Both the position numbers and the translations under genes were made by a program. Positions 8,710 through 17,564 of a stretch of DNA of 64,000 bases are shown in pieces. How positions within the stretch are numbered: position 1 is the stretch's first letter; every line of letters starts with the position of its first letter. The notes under the pieces are model-generated. The model searched no databases, had not been told where the DNA came from, and saw nothing but the letters and a program-made list of their open reading frames with translations. The DNA is from Rhodospirillaceae bacterium. Lineage in GTDB: Bacteria > Pseudomonadota > Alphaproteobacteria > Rhodospirillales > Casp-alpha2. The DNA is taken from NCBI GenBank assembly GCA_016845145.1, contig JAERTE010000096.1, forward strand, positions 1 to 64,000. The letters run 5' to 3'.

Positions 8710-9905
8710 GACGCTCCGGCCTTGCCGGTGGCGGGCTCGGAATCCTTGGCGGCGGCGGGTTTGTCTCCGGCCTTTTTGTATTGAATGGCCGCCCCAGGCA
8801 GCAGCCGTTCATTGCCGCGCACGACGACTAAATCACCAATCTTGAGCCCGTCCTCGACGATAAATCGCGAGCCGGTCGGTGGCCCCAGTTTGACCGGTCG
8901 CATCTGGGCTTTTCCATCCGTGGCCAAGACAACGACTTTCCGGCCCTTGCGTGTCATCACCGCATCCTTGTGTACGGTCGTCACCGTACGTTCCGCGCCG
9001 GCCGGCAATAGCAGCGTAACGGACTGGTTGGTGGCGAATATACTCGACGTATCGGGAAGTGCCGGCGTGAATCGAACGGCGCGGGTACGCGTACGGGGGT
9101 TCTCCTCCGGGATGACCGCCCGGACCTGGGCGCTGAGTTCGCGTTTGCCGTTGATTTTGGCGGAAATCACGGTATGCGGCTGCAAGCCATCGATCTGGCC
9201 GGCGGGTACGTCTGCCTCGATTTCCAAGGTTTCATCGTCGAGAAGGGTCACAACGGCAGCGCCGACATTGACATAAGCGCCGACAGACGAATGGCGCTGT
9301 GATATGACGCCGGAATGGGGAGCCTTGACCTCTGCGTTGTAGAGATCAATTTCCGAAATCCTCATATTGGCCCGTGCCATGCCGATCTGAGCCTGCGCTT
9401 CCGCAGCCTCGCTTTCGGCGACAACGATCTCTTGCATCTTGTCGTCGCGGCGGGCTTGCGAGAAGGCGGGAGATCGTTTCAGCGAGTCGAGCCGCTTCAA
9501 TTCCTGACGAAGCAGCGCGATTTCCTGGCGTTTGGTCTTCATCTGGGCGGAATATCGGGACACTTCCGCGCGCTTGAGCTCGTGTTGTGATTTGAGGCGG
9601 CTTTTCGCCAACACCGCCAGTACGTCGCCGGCTTTCACGCGATCGCCGACTTCGACGTGGAATTCCTCAACCGCACCACTGACGCGGGCTGCGATGACGC
9701 CGCTCTGGCGCGCTACGAAACGGCCCAAAATCGGTATTGTCTGGCGATAGGGTTCCTGACGCACGGCATCAACAACAACGCGTGTGACACGCTTGCCCTT
9801 CTTGCCGCCAGGTTTCTTTTTGGCATCTTGAGACATCGCCGCCGTCGGCATGACCAGGGCGAAGATAAGAAGGGCAGGCAGGAAATTGCGGCGATTAATG
9901 GTCAC
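8706..9905 (-). CDS. RND efflux periplasmic adaptor (membrane fusion protein)
   Basis: A 399-residue HlyD/AcrA-type adaptor with a signal peptide (RNFLPALLIFALVMPTAAMS), a lipoyl half-motif GDRVKAGDVLAVL, a helical hairpin near residues 110-190, the second lipoyl half (KAPHSGVISQR), and beta-barrel and membrane-proximal domains ending with GLKIGDLVVVRGNERLLPG. It would couple the RND pump at 5518-8709 to an outer-membrane channel. It is the first gene of the pair and overlaps the pump start by 4 bp. The tail is rich in Lys and Ala and probably disordered. There is no lipobox cysteine, so it is likely anchored by the signal or free in the periplasm. Confidence 0.92.
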   Translation of the reverse strand: MTINRRNFLPALLIFALVMPTAAMSQDAKKKPGGKKGKRVTRVVVDAVRQEPYRQTIPILGRFVARQSGVIAARVSGAVEEFHVEVGDRVKAGDVLAVLAKSRLKSQHELKRAEVSRYSAQMKTKRQEIALLRQELKRLDSLKRSPAFSQARRDDKMQEIVVAESEAAEAQAQIGMARANMRISEIDLYNAEVKAPHSGVISQRHSSVGAYVNVGAAVVTLLDDETLEIEADVPAGQIDGLQPHTVISAKINGKRELSAQVRAVIPEENPRTRTRAVRFTPALPDTSSIFATNQSVTLLLPAGAERTVTTVHKDAVMTRKGRKVVVLATDGKAQMRPVKLGPPTGSRFIVEDGLKIGDLVVVRGNERLLPGAAIQYKKAGDKPAAAKDSEPATGKAGAS

Positions 9906-10367
9906 GTTCGAACCTCAAGATTCCGGCGATACGGGTTTCATATAGGTACGGAATTTCCGTATTTCAGCGCGGAGTCCTTTTCTTTCCAGAGCCAAGCTAT
10001 GACAATGAAAAAGCTTTGGTTCTCAAAGCGCCTTTTACCAAATTTACTTTATCGTAAACCGTTTTCAGCGGCAAACGTGGATTCCATAGAAACCACACCG
10101 AATTTCAATCCGAATTTGTGGAGATGCTTGGGTTTTTTTTACGCTGAATCGTGCTCACCCGCCCTGCGTGGCAAGGGTTTTTCTCGAAATCATGAAACGT
10201 TGTACGAGCTTTTTCAAAAGGGAACTGACAAAATGTTGCCAGGCGCCAGAATGCCTGTGCAACCTATCTCGAATGTCTGAGAACCGGAACACTAGATCGA
10301 ATGTTAATAGATGCTCGTGGCTCTGCACTAGATTGGGGCCGAATGTAGCGATAAGGGGTGACCTGCG
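9906..10367. other. gene-free 462-bp intergenic region
   Basis: This divergent gap between the efflux operon and the deacetylase-like gene holds the palindrome at 9947-9961 near the adaptor start and an 8-T tract at 10133-10140. An open frame of 91 codons from ATG 10005 exists but has no clear Shine-Dalgarno sequence or recognisable domain, so I do not call it. No tRNA or hairpin terminator is evident. Confidence 0.6.
9947..9961. promoter_or_regulatory. palindrome upstream of the RND operon (candidate operator)
   Basis: The 15 bp TACGGAATTTCCGTA form two perfect 7-bp arms around one central base, 42-56 nt before the adaptor start. The position fits an operator overlapping the promoter of the efflux operon, as for TetR/AcrR-type repressors. 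No regulator gene is adjacent. Confidence 0.45.
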
Positions 10368-11297
10368 ATGACGACTTTTCTCTATTCTCATGCGGCGTGC
10401 CTCGAGCACGATCCCGGCGCCATGCACCCAGAGTGTCCGGATCGGTTGCGCGCGGTGCTTTCCGGTCTGGACGAGGAGGCATTTCAGTATCTCCACCGCG
10501 AAGCGGCGCCGAGAGTCGATGTGGTGGAAGTTGAAAAAGTTCACAAGCCTTATTACGTCGAGAAGATTATTGAAACGGCGCCGGAAAGCGGGCGGGTCTA
10601 CCTTGACCCCGACACAGCTCTTTCGCCTGGCTCGGTGGAGGCTGCCATGCGCGCCTCCGGTGCGGCTATTGAAGCCGTGGATCAAGTGGTCGGCGGAAAT
10701 GCCGACAACGCGTTTTGCGCGGTCCGTCCGCCGGGTCACCATGCGGAATCATCGCAGGCCATGGGGTTTTGTTTATTCAATTCCGCCGCCATTGCCGCGG
10801 TTCATGCGCGCGCGGCACATGGCATGACTCGCGCCGCGGTAATCGATTTTGACGTGCATCACGGCAATGGCACGCAGCACAGCTTTGAGCAGGATGCGGG
10901 GCTGTTTTATGGGTCTTCGCATCAATGGCCGGCTTACCCCGGAACCGGACTGGAAAGTGAGACCGGTGTTGACGGTAATATCGTCAATGCGCCGCTTTCA
11001 CCGGGGGCCGGGTCGGTTGAATTCCGTGCCGCCTATGACCGGCTGATTTTACCTGCGCTTCGGACGTTTTCGCCGGAGATACTGATCATATCGGCTGGGT
11101 TTGATGCCCATGCACGCGACCCGCTGGCGCAACTCAATGTGCAGACGGAGGATTACGCTTGGGTAACGGAACGCTTGCTCGAGGTTGCGGCGGAATGCTG
11201 CGACGGTCGCGTAATCTCGCTTCTGGAAGGCGGATACGACTTAAATGCCCTGCGTGAAAGCGTCCAGGCCCATGTATCGACTCTGATGGCTGCGTAA
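10368..11297 (+). CDS. histone-deacetylase-family amidohydrolase
   Basis: A 309-residue class II HDAC-like protein, the bacterial group that includes acetoin utilisation protein AcuC and acetylpolyamine amidohydrolases. The order of motifs is complete: HPECPDRL, AVRPPGHHAE with the two catalytic His, IDFDVHHGNGTQ with two zinc ligands, ISAGFDAHARDPL with the last zinc ligand, and LLEGGYDL with the Gly-Gly-Tyr. It should hydrolyse an acetylated amine or lysine with Zn. Genes of this family often sit next to xseB-ispA-dxs in related alphaproteobacteria, as they nearly do here. Confidence 0.92.
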   Translation: MTTFLYSHAACLEHDPGAMHPECPDRLRAVLSGLDEEAFQYLHREAAPRVDVVEVEKVHKPYYVEKIIETAPESGRVYLDPDTALSPGSVEAAMRASGAAIEAVDQVVGGNADNAFCAVRPPGHHAESSQAMGFCLFNSAAIAAVHARAAHGMTRAAVIDFDVHHGNGTQHSFEQDAGLFYGSSHQWPAYPGTGLESETGVDGNIVNAPLSPGAGSVEFRAAYDRLILPALRTFSPEILIISAGFDAHARDPLAQLNVQTEDYAWVTERLLEVAAECCDGRVISLLEGGYDLNALRESVQAHVSTLMAA

Positions 11298-11305
11298 GCG
11301 CCAGC

Positions 11306-11950
11306 TCAATCTTCGTCCGAAATCATGTCCGCGAGGCGTTCCGCTTGGTTGTTGAGCTTTTCGACGGAGCCGTGGATATTGAGGGTCGCTGAGCTGGCTT
11401 GGCCAGCCAGCGATTTGACCTCGCCGGCAACCACGGCGAATCCTTTTCCAGCCTCTCCGGCGCGGTCTGCTTCGATCGTTGCGTTGAGGGCCAATAGGTT
11501 GGTTTCACTGGCAACTGCGCCAATTCGTTCCGACACGGCACCAACTTTTTCAATTTCCGTCACAAGCCGCAGAATTTGCTGATCGATATCTGCGCTGGCG
11601 CCGATATTGCTGCCATCGTCTACTAGGGCCTCGAAGTCAGATGCTACGGATGACAGTTCACGTACGGAATTTTCAATTTCCTCTGTTGCGTTGCCGGTCT
11701 GTCCGGCGAGATTCTTGACCTCATCGGCGACGACGGCAAAGCCCTTGCCCATGTCACCGGCACGCGCCGCCTCGATGCGCGCATTGAGGGCAAGCAGGTT
11801 GGTTTGTTTCGCAACGGCGGCGATCTGCCCCGCGACCTCGTCGATTTTTTTGATTTCCGACAACAACCCCTGGATTTCCGTATGGAGCTTGGTCGATTCA
11901 ATCGCTGTGTCGATGCCTTCAGTCAAAACAATCCATCCTAACTTTGGCAC
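11306..11950 (-). CDS. soluble MCP-like protein with two tandem signalling tips
   Basis: The 214-residue frame has no TM segment and no sensor domain. It contains the methyl-accepting chemotaxis signalling-tip sequence twice: [17 protein letters not shown] followed by [15 protein letters not shown] near residues 48-83, and [17 protein letters not shown] followed by [15 protein letters not shown] near residues 148-183. The tip binds CheA and CheW in ordinary receptors. The second copy is slightly degenerate (Asp for Ala in EADRAG, Gly for Asp in VAGEV). The start is uncertain: GTG at 11950 has no clear Shine-Dalgarno; TTG at 11926 is an alternative. It is inserted, antisense, between the deacetylase-like gene and xseB. 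Confidence 0.8.
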   Translation of the reverse strand: MPKLGWIVLTEGIDTAIESTKLHTEIQGLLSEIKKIDEVAGQIAAVAKQTNLLALNARIEAARAGDMGKGFAVVADEVKNLAGQTGNATEEIENSVRELSSVASDFEALVDDGSNIGASADIDQQILRLVTEIEKVGAVSERIGAVASETNLLALNATIEADRAGEAGKGFAVVAGEVKSLAGQASSATLNIHGSVEKLNNQAERLADMISDED

Positions 11951-12142
11951 GAGTGCCGAGTGTGTAGTGCCTTCAATTGTTACGAGACGATACTGCGAAG
12001 GTCTAAAAAACTAGTAAAGAATATAAACACACAAAAGCAAGGTGAAATGTTCCTTGAGGGGGGGGAGCCGAATGAGCGTTGATCTTCTTGCCCTTACCCA
12101 CTCTCGTGACTAAACTCTCGCTCCTTCACGGACGGGTGCAAA

Positions 12143-12394
12143 ATGCCGAACGATAAGATTCCCGCTGAAATCAGCAAGCTAACCTTCGAGGACGCGCTCC
12201 AACAGTTGGAGGAGATCGTCCGTGAATTGGAAAGTGGTAGCGGCGACCTCGACAACGCCATAGAAGCTTACGCGCGCGGCGTTCATTTAAAGCGCCATTG
12301 CGAGACGCGATTGAAAGATGCCCAAGCCAAGATAGACAAGATCGTCTTGAAGGCGGACGGCAAGGCGGCTACCGAGCCGTTGGACGCAGAATAG
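12143..12394 (+). CDS. xseB: exodeoxyribonuclease VII small subunit
   Basis: An 83-residue protein matching XseB in length and in the signature LTFEDALQQLEEIVRELESG followed by LDNAIEAYARGVHLKRHCE. Several copies assemble on XseA to form exonuclease VII, which degrades single-stranded DNA in the cytoplasm. It stands first in the cluster xseB-ispA-dxs-tlyA, a common alphaproteobacterial arrangement. Confidence 0.95.
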   Translation: MPNDKIPAEISKLTFEDALQQLEEIVRELESGSGDLDNAIEAYARGVHLKRHCETRLKDAQAKIDKIVLKADGKAATEPLDAE

Positions 12395-12421
12395 TTTTCA
12401 ATAAAAATTGGGATATCTGAA

Positions 12422-13312
12422 TTGGCTTTCGACCTCAAACAGGCAATGGCCGACAATGCGGATGCGGTTGATGCCGTACTGGATGAGCTTTTGGCTCCGG
12501 GGGAAGGACCGGAACATCGGGTTATGGATGCCATGCGCTATTCGTCACTCGGCGGTGGCAAACGGATCCGGCCGTTTCTGGTAACAGCGTGCGCGGCATT
12601 GTTTTCCGTCGATCGGCGTTCGGCGCTCAGGGCAGCGGCGGCAGTGGAGATGGTGCATTGTTATTCATTAGTCCATGACGATCTGCCGGCAATGGATGAC
12701 GACGATTTACGCCGAGGCCGGGCGACCTGCCATATTGAATACGACGAAGCGACGGCGATTTTGGCCGGCGACGCGCTTTTGACAAAGGCTTTCGAAGTCT
12801 TGGCGGAACCGGAAACCCATCAAGATGCCCGGGTGCGCGCCGACCTGATATTGGCGTTGGCCAAGGCATCCGGTCATGCTGGTATGGTCGGCGGCCAGAT
12901 GCTCGACCTAGTGGCAGAGGACCATGATCTCGATATGCCCGAAATCACCCGCTTGCAGCGCATGAAGACAGGCGAATTGATCGCTGTTTCCTGTGAGGCC
13001 GGAGCAATTCTCGGCAAGGCCTCTAATCATGCGCAGCTCCAGCTCCATGCTTATGCCCACGATATCGGTTTGGCGTTCCAGATTGCGGACGACCTACTTG
13101 ACGTCGAAGGCGATGAAGAAGCCGTCGGCAAAAAGACGGGTAAGGACGAGGCCGCAGGCAAAGCTACCTTTGTCTCACTGCTCGGGATCGAACGCGCGCG
13201 CGCGCAAGCCAAGATGTTGAGCGGCCAAGCCCAGGAGCATTTGGAATCATTCGGGGACACGGCAGAGCCCTTACAGCACCTCGCTCATTTCATTGTCAAT
13301 CGAAGCTCATAA
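12422..13312 (+). CDS. ispA: polyprenyl diphosphate synthase (farnesyl/geranyl diphosphate synthase)
   Basis: A 296-residue all-alpha prenyltransferase. It has GGGKRIRPFL, the first aspartate-rich motif DDLPAMDDDDLRRG and the second one DDLLDVEGDEE, both of which bind Mg-diphosphate. It condenses isopentenyl diphosphate with allylic diphosphates, probably to the C15 product, for ubiquinone, heme A and undecaprenyl phosphate. The start is TTG 12422, preceded only by a weak GGGAT. It sits 27 nt after xseB and 43 nt before dxs, which makes the precursors it uses. Confidence 0.93.
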   Translation: MAFDLKQAMADNADAVDAVLDELLAPGEGPEHRVMDAMRYSSLGGGKRIRPFLVTACAALFSVDRRSALRAAAAVEMVHCYSLVHDDLPAMDDDDLRRGRATCHIEYDEATAILAGDALLTKAFEVLAEPETHQDARVRADLILALAKASGHAGMVGGQMLDLVAEDHDLDMPEITRLQRMKTGELIAVSCEAGAILGKASNHAQLQLHAYAHDIGLAFQIADDLLDVEGDEEAVGKKTGKDEAAGKATFVSLLGIERARAQAKMLSGQAQEHLESFGDTAEPLQHLAHFIVNRSS

Positions 13313-13355
13313 TTGTTACTTTGTTTTAAGTGCTCATGCTGAGAAGGACTGATAC

Positions 13356-15317
13356 TTGACCTCTGAGACCCCGGAAACACCGGAGACGGCGAGAACGCAG
13401 ACACCGTTACTGGACGCTGTAACGGTCCCAGCCGATATCCGCGACTTCAATACCGAGCAGTTGAAACAGCTGGCCGACGAATTGCGTACGGATACAGTTC
13501 GCTGGGTTTCCATCACTGGTGGGCATTTGGGTGCTAGCTTGGGTGTTGTTGAGTTGACCGTAGCACTTCACCATGTGTTTGAGACGCCAACTGACCGTTT
13601 GATCTGGGATGTCGGTCACCAATGCTATCCGCATAAAATTCTAACTGGCCGGCGCGAGCGCATGAATACGTTGCGGCAAGGTGAAGGTCTGGCTGGTTTC
13701 ACGAAACGTTCTGAGAGCGAATACGACCCCTTCGGTGCGGGCCATTCGTCGACGTCGATTTCGGCAGGTCTCGGTATGGCCGTCGCACGCGATTTGAGCG
13801 ACGGCGATAACCACGTCATTTGCATCATTGGAGACGGCTCTATGACTGCCGGGATGGCCTATGAAGCCATGAACAACGCCGGATCCATGGATGCACGCTT
13901 GATCGTCATTCTTAATGACAACGACATGTCCATCGCGCCGCCAGTGGGCGCGTTGAGCGCCTATCTGTCGCGTTTGATTTCGTCGAAGCAGTTCCGCTCG
14001 GTGCGACATTTTGCCAAGGATTTGGCAGCCAAACTGCCGCGCCAAATCGAAGAGGCTGCGAGCAAGGTCGACGAATACGCCCGAGGCATGGTGACTGGCG
14101 GTACATTGTTTGAAGAACTGGGTTTCTACTACGTCGGCCCGGTGGATGGTCACAACTTAGATCATCTGTTACCGGTATTGAAAAACCTTCGTGACGATGA
14201 GGAAAAGGGCCCGGTGTTGCTGCATGTGGTGACCGAGAAAGGTCATGGCTACGGCCCGGCGGAGGAATCGCGTGACAAATACCACGGTGTTTCCAAATTC
14301 GATGTGGTGACCGGTAAGCAACATAAACCAAAAGCCAACGCGCCTAGTTATACCGGGGTATTCGCCAAAGCCTTGATCGCCGAAGCTGAAACCGACGACA
14401 AGGTCGTCGCCATTACGGCGGCCATGCCGGGCGGCACTGGTGTCGATGCGTTTTCCGAACAATTCCCTGACCGTAGCTTCGATGTCGGCATCGCGGAGCA
14501 GCATGCCGTGACCTTTGCTGCTGGTCTGGCCACGGAAGGGTACAAGCCGTTCTGTGCCATTTATTCGACTTTTCTGCAGCGCGCCTATGACCAAGTGGTG
14601 CACGATGTCGCTATCCAGCATTTGCCGGTGCGCTTCGCCATCGATCGTGCCGGATATGTGGGCGCCGACGGCAATACCCATTGCGGTGCGTTTGATCTCC
14701 CGTATCTGTGCACGCTTCCGGGATTCGTCATTATGGCGCCCAGCGACGAAGCCGATTTGATGCACATGACAGCGACTGCCGTGCAAATTGAAGACGGCCC
14801 CAGCGCCATTCGTTACCCGCGCGGTGAAGGCGTTGGCGTGGAATTACCGGCCAAGGGTACACCGTTGGAAATCGGCAAGGGCCGCATTCTGCGGGAGGGA
14901 ACGTCGGTTGCCATTTTGGGACTCGGTGCCCGCGTGCAGGCCGCCATGCAAGCTGCTGAGGAGCTTGCGGCTATGGGGCTCTCGACCACGGTGGCCGACG
15001 CACGTTTTGCCAAGCCGCTGGATGAAGACCTGATTACCCGCCTCGCCAAAGAACATCAGATATTGGTGATGATCGAGGAAGGTTCCGCCGGTGGGTTCGG
15101 TGCTCATGTCATGCAGTTTCTGGCAAACGCCGGTGCTTTGGACGGTGGGCTGAAGGTGCGGTTAATGACCATGCCTGATTATTTCCTGGAGCAGAATAAA
15201 CCCGAAGCCCAAAACGATCTCGCCGGTTTGACGGCCCCCCACATTGTGGCGCAAGTGCTAGAAGCCTTGGGCCGCGGCGCCGAAGCCGAGGCCGTGCTGC
15301 AAGCCCGCCCCGCCTGA
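13356..15317 (+). CDS. dxs: 1-deoxy-D-xylulose-5-phosphate synthase
   Basis: A 653-residue thiamine-diphosphate enzyme that condenses pyruvate and glyceraldehyde 3-phosphate in the first step of the MEP isoprenoid pathway. It shows the N-terminal [16 protein letters not shown], the cofactor motif [18 protein letters not shown], and the transketolase middle domain with [15 protein letters not shown] and [15 protein letters not shown]. The C-terminal domain ends with LPDYFLEQ-like sequence ([10 protein letters not shown]). The N-terminal 25 residues are Thr/Pro/Glu-rich and longer than usual. The start is TTG 13356 with GAAGGA upstream. Only 7 nt separate it from tlyA. Confidence 0.96.
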   Translation: MTSETPETPETARTQTPLLDAVTVPADIRDFNTEQLKQLADELRTDTVRWVSITGGHLGASLGVVELTVALHHVFETPTDRLIWDVGHQCYPHKILTGRRERMNTLRQGEGLAGFTKRSESEYDPFGAGHSSTSISAGLGMAVARDLSDGDNHVICIIGDGSMTAGMAYEAMNNAGSMDARLIVILNDNDMSIAPPVGALSAYLSRLISSKQFRSVRHFAKDLAAKLPRQIEEAASKVDEYARGMVTGGTLFEELGFYYVGPVDGHNLDHLLPVLKNLRDDEEKGPVLLHVVTEKGHGYGPAEESRDKYHGVSKFDVVTGKQHKPKANAPSYTGVFAKALIAEAETDDKVVAITAAMPGGTGVDAFSEQFPDRSFDVGIAEQHAVTFAAGLATEGYKPFCAIYSTFLQRAYDQVVHDVAIQHLPVRFAIDRAGYVGADGNTHCGAFDLPYLCTLPGFVIMAPSDEADLMHMTATAVQIEDGPSAIRYPRGEGVGVELPAKGTPLEIGKGRILREGTSVAILGLGARVQAAMQAAEELAAMGLSTTVADARFAKPLDEDLITRLAKEHQILVMIEEGSAGGFGAHVMQFLANAGALDGGLKVRLMTMPDYFLEQNKPEAQNDLAGLTAPHIVAQVLEALGRGAEAEAVLQARPA

Positions 15318-15324
15318 AGAAACC

Positions 15325-16074
15325 GTGGCCAACAACAAACAACGCGTCGATCAATTGCTGGTCGAACGCGGCCTCGCAGAAAGCCGCACCAAGGCTCAGG
15401 CGTTGATTATGGCCGGCTTGGTTTTCGTCGGCGAAAAGCGCGTCGACAAGGCCGGTCACCAATTGAAAGTCGACACGCCGCTGGACGTACGCGGGCAAGA
15501 TCACCCCTGGGTCAGCCGGGGCGGCTTGAAGCTGGCGCGCGGTCTGGAACATTTTGGCCTCAACCCGGAAGGTGCAATCTGCCTTGATGTGGGTGCATCT
15601 ACCGGGGGGTTTACCGATGTTTTGCTCCAAAACGGCGCTGCCAAGGTTTTTGCGGTTGATGTTGGGCGCGGGCAACTCGCTTGGAAACTTCAATCTGATG
15701 ACCGCGTGGTGGTGGTGGATAAGACCAACGCACGCCATCTGACACCCGATGAGATTCCCGATCCCATCAACGCCATTGTCTGCGATGCCAGTTTTATCGG
15801 TTTGGAAACCGTGCTGGCGACGCCACTGACGTTTGCGGCGGATAACGCTTTTTTACTGGCGTTGATCAAACCGCAGTTTGAGGTCGGTCGCGAACGGGTC
15901 GGCAAGGGCGGTATCGTCAAAGACCCAGTCTTGCACCAAGAAGTCTGCGAAAGGATCAAGGCGTGGCTGGAGAGCGTTCCCGGCTGGTCCGTTCTCGGCA
16001 TAACCGAGAGCCCGGTGAAAGGGGCGGAGGGGAATACGGAGTTCTTGATTGCAGCGCGGTATTGCGCGGACTAG
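15325..16074 (+). CDS. tlyA: TlyA family rRNA (cytidine-2'-O)-methyltransferase
   Basis: A 249-residue protein with an N-terminal S4 RNA-binding domain (RVDQLLVERGLAESRTKAQ) and a FtsJ-type SAM methyltransferase domain with CLDVGASTGGFTDVLLQNGA as the SAM loop. The homologue in mycobacteria methylates 16S and 23S rRNA cytidines, which explains the old hemolysin name. The start is GTG 15325, 7 nt after dxs, so it is probably co-transcribed. The stop abuts the PAS protein stop on the other strand. Confidence 0.92.
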   Translation: MANNKQRVDQLLVERGLAESRTKAQALIMAGLVFVGEKRVDKAGHQLKVDTPLDVRGQDHPWVSRGGLKLARGLEHFGLNPEGAICLDVGASTGGFTDVLLQNGAAKVFAVDVGRGQLAWKLQSDDRVVVVDKTNARHLTPDEIPDPINAIVCDASFIGLETVLATPLTFAADNAFLLALIKPQFEVGRERVGKGGIVKDPVLHQEVCERIKAWLESVPGWSVLGITESPVKGAEGNTEFLIAARYCAD

Positions 16075-16572
16075 TTATCCGAAATCCTGCCAGTACTTTC
16101 TCAGTTCTTCTTTTGCTGCCGCAGAGTTGTCGATAATGGTCACCACCTGGTCGACGCGTGTTCCTTCATAACTTAGCGGTAGCCGCAACAAAGTTTGTCG
16201 CTGGCGGAGGCCGCGGTCTGAGACGAATTCGAAAGTATGGGCGACGGGGCACCGCTCATTGGCGACTTTCTGCAATACTTTCTCAATTGTTTTGGCGAGA
16301 ATGTCCGGGCGCATTTGGCGAAGCTGACGTCCGGTCATGTCGCGGCCATGGATATCGGTCATGGCGGATCCCCAAAACCGCAGTACCGAATGTGAAATCG
16401 GTTGAGCGAGATCGTAGACCATGGTTGTGGGAACCAGTTGAAGTGGAATAGCCATCAACTCGAACTGTCCCCACTGTGGCCCAGCACAGTCGCCTCGAAT
16501 CCCCTCCCAATACTGATAGGCTTCGCTGAGATTACCCTTCAGATCAGATAATGCTAATTCAATATTTTTCAT
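16075..16572 (-). CDS. PAS_5-type PAS domain protein
   Basis: A 165-residue protein with the pattern of the PAS_5 family, which is expanded in Rhodospirillales: YWEGIRGDCAGP near residue 21, RFWGSAMTDIHGRDMTGRQL around residues 66-85, and a terminal VVTIIDNS strand. It consists of a single PAS domain with no attached kinase, cyclase or DNA-binding domain. The ligand and partner are unknown; such proteins may pass a signal to separate output proteins. The Shine-Dalgarno sequence before ATG 16572 is weak. Confidence 0.75.
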   Translation of the reverse strand: MKNIELALSDLKGNLSEAYQYWEGIRGDCAGPQWGQFELMAIPLQLVPTTMVYDLAQPISHSVLRFWGSAMTDIHGRDMTGRQLRQMRPDILAKTIEKVLQKVANERCPVAHTFEFVSDRGLRQRQTLLRLPLSYEGTRVDQVVTIIDNSAAAKEELRKYWQDFG

Positions 16573-16625
16573 CTATTAGTATAAAAAAGCGTTGCCGCTA
16601 AGGTGTAAGATGGATTTCGAAACAG

Positions 16626-16644
16626 GCTACTATGATATAGTAGC
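16626..16644. promoter_or_regulatory. inverted repeat upstream of arfB
   Basis: GCTACTAT at 16626-16633 and its exact complement ATAGTAGC at 16637-16644 flank a 3-bp spacer, ending 51 nt before the arfB start and 53 nt from the divergent PAS gene. It could be an operator or overlap a -10 element (TATGAT). Function is an inference from position only. Confidence 0.4.
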
Positions 16645-16695
16645 GGATGGAAGAAACACTTCACCGAACCCTCTCCGCCAAGTCAAGGGCTGCCT

Positions 16696-17118
16696 ATGAT
16701 CTCCATAACGCCACGGATTACTCTCGACGATTCCGAAATTGACGAACGCTTTATCCGATCGCCCGGTCCCGGCGGACAGAAGGTCAATAAGACGGAGAGC
16801 GGAGTGCAATTGCGGTTTGATGCACGCCACAGCCGTGCACTGTCAAATGCCGTATTTGCGCGGCTCAAGACACTGGCCGGGCGCCGAATGACTGCAGACG
16901 GAGTGATAGTCATCTCCGCCACTTCGTTTCGGACGCAGGAGAGGAATCGGCAAGATGCCCTGGCGCGGCTGGTTGAACTCATCCGAAAAGCCGCCGTGGC
17001 GCCGAAATCTCGACGGGCGACCAAACCAACGAAAGGCTCGGTAAAACGGCGGCTGGCCAGTAAAAAACACCGAAGCGAGGTCAAAAAAGGGCGCGGTCGG
17101 GCGACACTGGACCACTAA
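16696..17118 (+). CDS. arfB: alternative ribosome-rescue factor ArfB (peptidyl-tRNA hydrolase)
   Basis: A 140-residue class I release-factor-like protein. The catalytic GGQ lies in RSPGPGGQKVNKTESGVQLRF, and the C-terminal 45 residues form a highly basic tail (SRRATKPTKGSVKRRLASKK), which in ArfB enters the empty mRNA channel of a stalled ribosome. It hydrolyses peptidyl-tRNA on ribosomes stuck on truncated mRNA. AAGGG lies close before the ATG. It lacks the codon-recognition domains of a true release factor, which supports the ArfB call. Confidence 0.92.
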   Translation: MISITPRITLDDSEIDERFIRSPGPGGQKVNKTESGVQLRFDARHSRALSNAVFARLKTLAGRRMTADGVIVISATSFRTQERNRQDALARLVELIRKAAVAPKSRRATKPTKGSVKRRLASKKHRSEVKKGRGRATLDH

Positions 17119-17170
17119 TCCACGGCTTGCCTGCGGCGCTTTACGCCATTACCAAACCGCTGCGCAAGTC

Positions 17171-17488
17171 TTACTCGTAGGGCAGCCCCGCCTGAGCCCA
17201 AGCGACGATGCCGCCGGTGACATTATAGGCTTCGTCCAATAAACCATTGGCAACCAGGTATTGGCTGACTTGTTGCGAGCGCACGCCGTGCGCACACAGA
17301 AACGCAACCCGTTTGCCTTCGTTTTCCGGCAGGCCATTGGGATCAAAGCGCGAAAGCGGTAAGTGAATGGCGTCAGGGATGCGGGCCTGAGCCAGTTCTT
17401 TGTCTTCGCGCACGTCGATCAGGATGGCTGAGCCATCCTCAACCCAGGATTTGATTTCATTCGGTTGGCAATCGATAACGCCGGGCAT
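17171..17488 (-). CDS. single-domain rhodanese
   Basis: A 105-residue cytoplasmic rhodanese with LIDVREDKELAQARIPDAIH and the active loop CAHGVRS, catalytic Cys65. It would carry or transfer sulfane sulfur. It follows the rhodanese-HigA fusion gene by 76 bp on the same strand. Its leader contains a hairpin that would cover the Shine-Dalgarno sequence (17494-17521). The basic loop CxxGxRS is that of sulfur-transferring rhodaneses and not of the Cdc25 phosphatase type, which has a longer loop. Confidence 0.92.
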   Translation of the reverse strand: MPGVIDCQPNEIKSWVEDGSAILIDVREDKELAQARIPDAIHLPLSRFDPNGLPENEGKRVAFLCAHGVRSQQVSQYLVANGLLDEAYNVTGGIVAWAQAGLPYE

Positions 17489-17493
17489 GCTGG

Positions 17494-17521
17494 TCTCCGC
17501 TTAGGTAAGGCTTAGCGGAGA
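17494..17521 (-). promoter_or_regulatory. Shine-Dalgarno-sequestering hairpin before the rhodanese gene
   Basis: Read on the minus strand, TCTCCGCT (17521-17514) pairs exactly with AGCGGAGA (17501-17494) across a 12-nt loop. The 3' arm contains the GGAG ribosome-binding site, 7 nt before ATG 17488. Folding would mask it, so translation may be conditional. It could instead be a short hairpin left by processing between the cistrons. Confidence 0.5.
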
Positions 17522-17564
17522 TGTAAGGTGCCGTAGCAAAAAATCAAGGTCAGTTTGTGTGAGT

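Noticed and set aside
10005..10280. 91-codon small open frame in the large intergenic region
   Set aside because: No good ribosome-binding site and no recognisable domain; the frame is part of a longer chance frame antisense to the adaptor gene.
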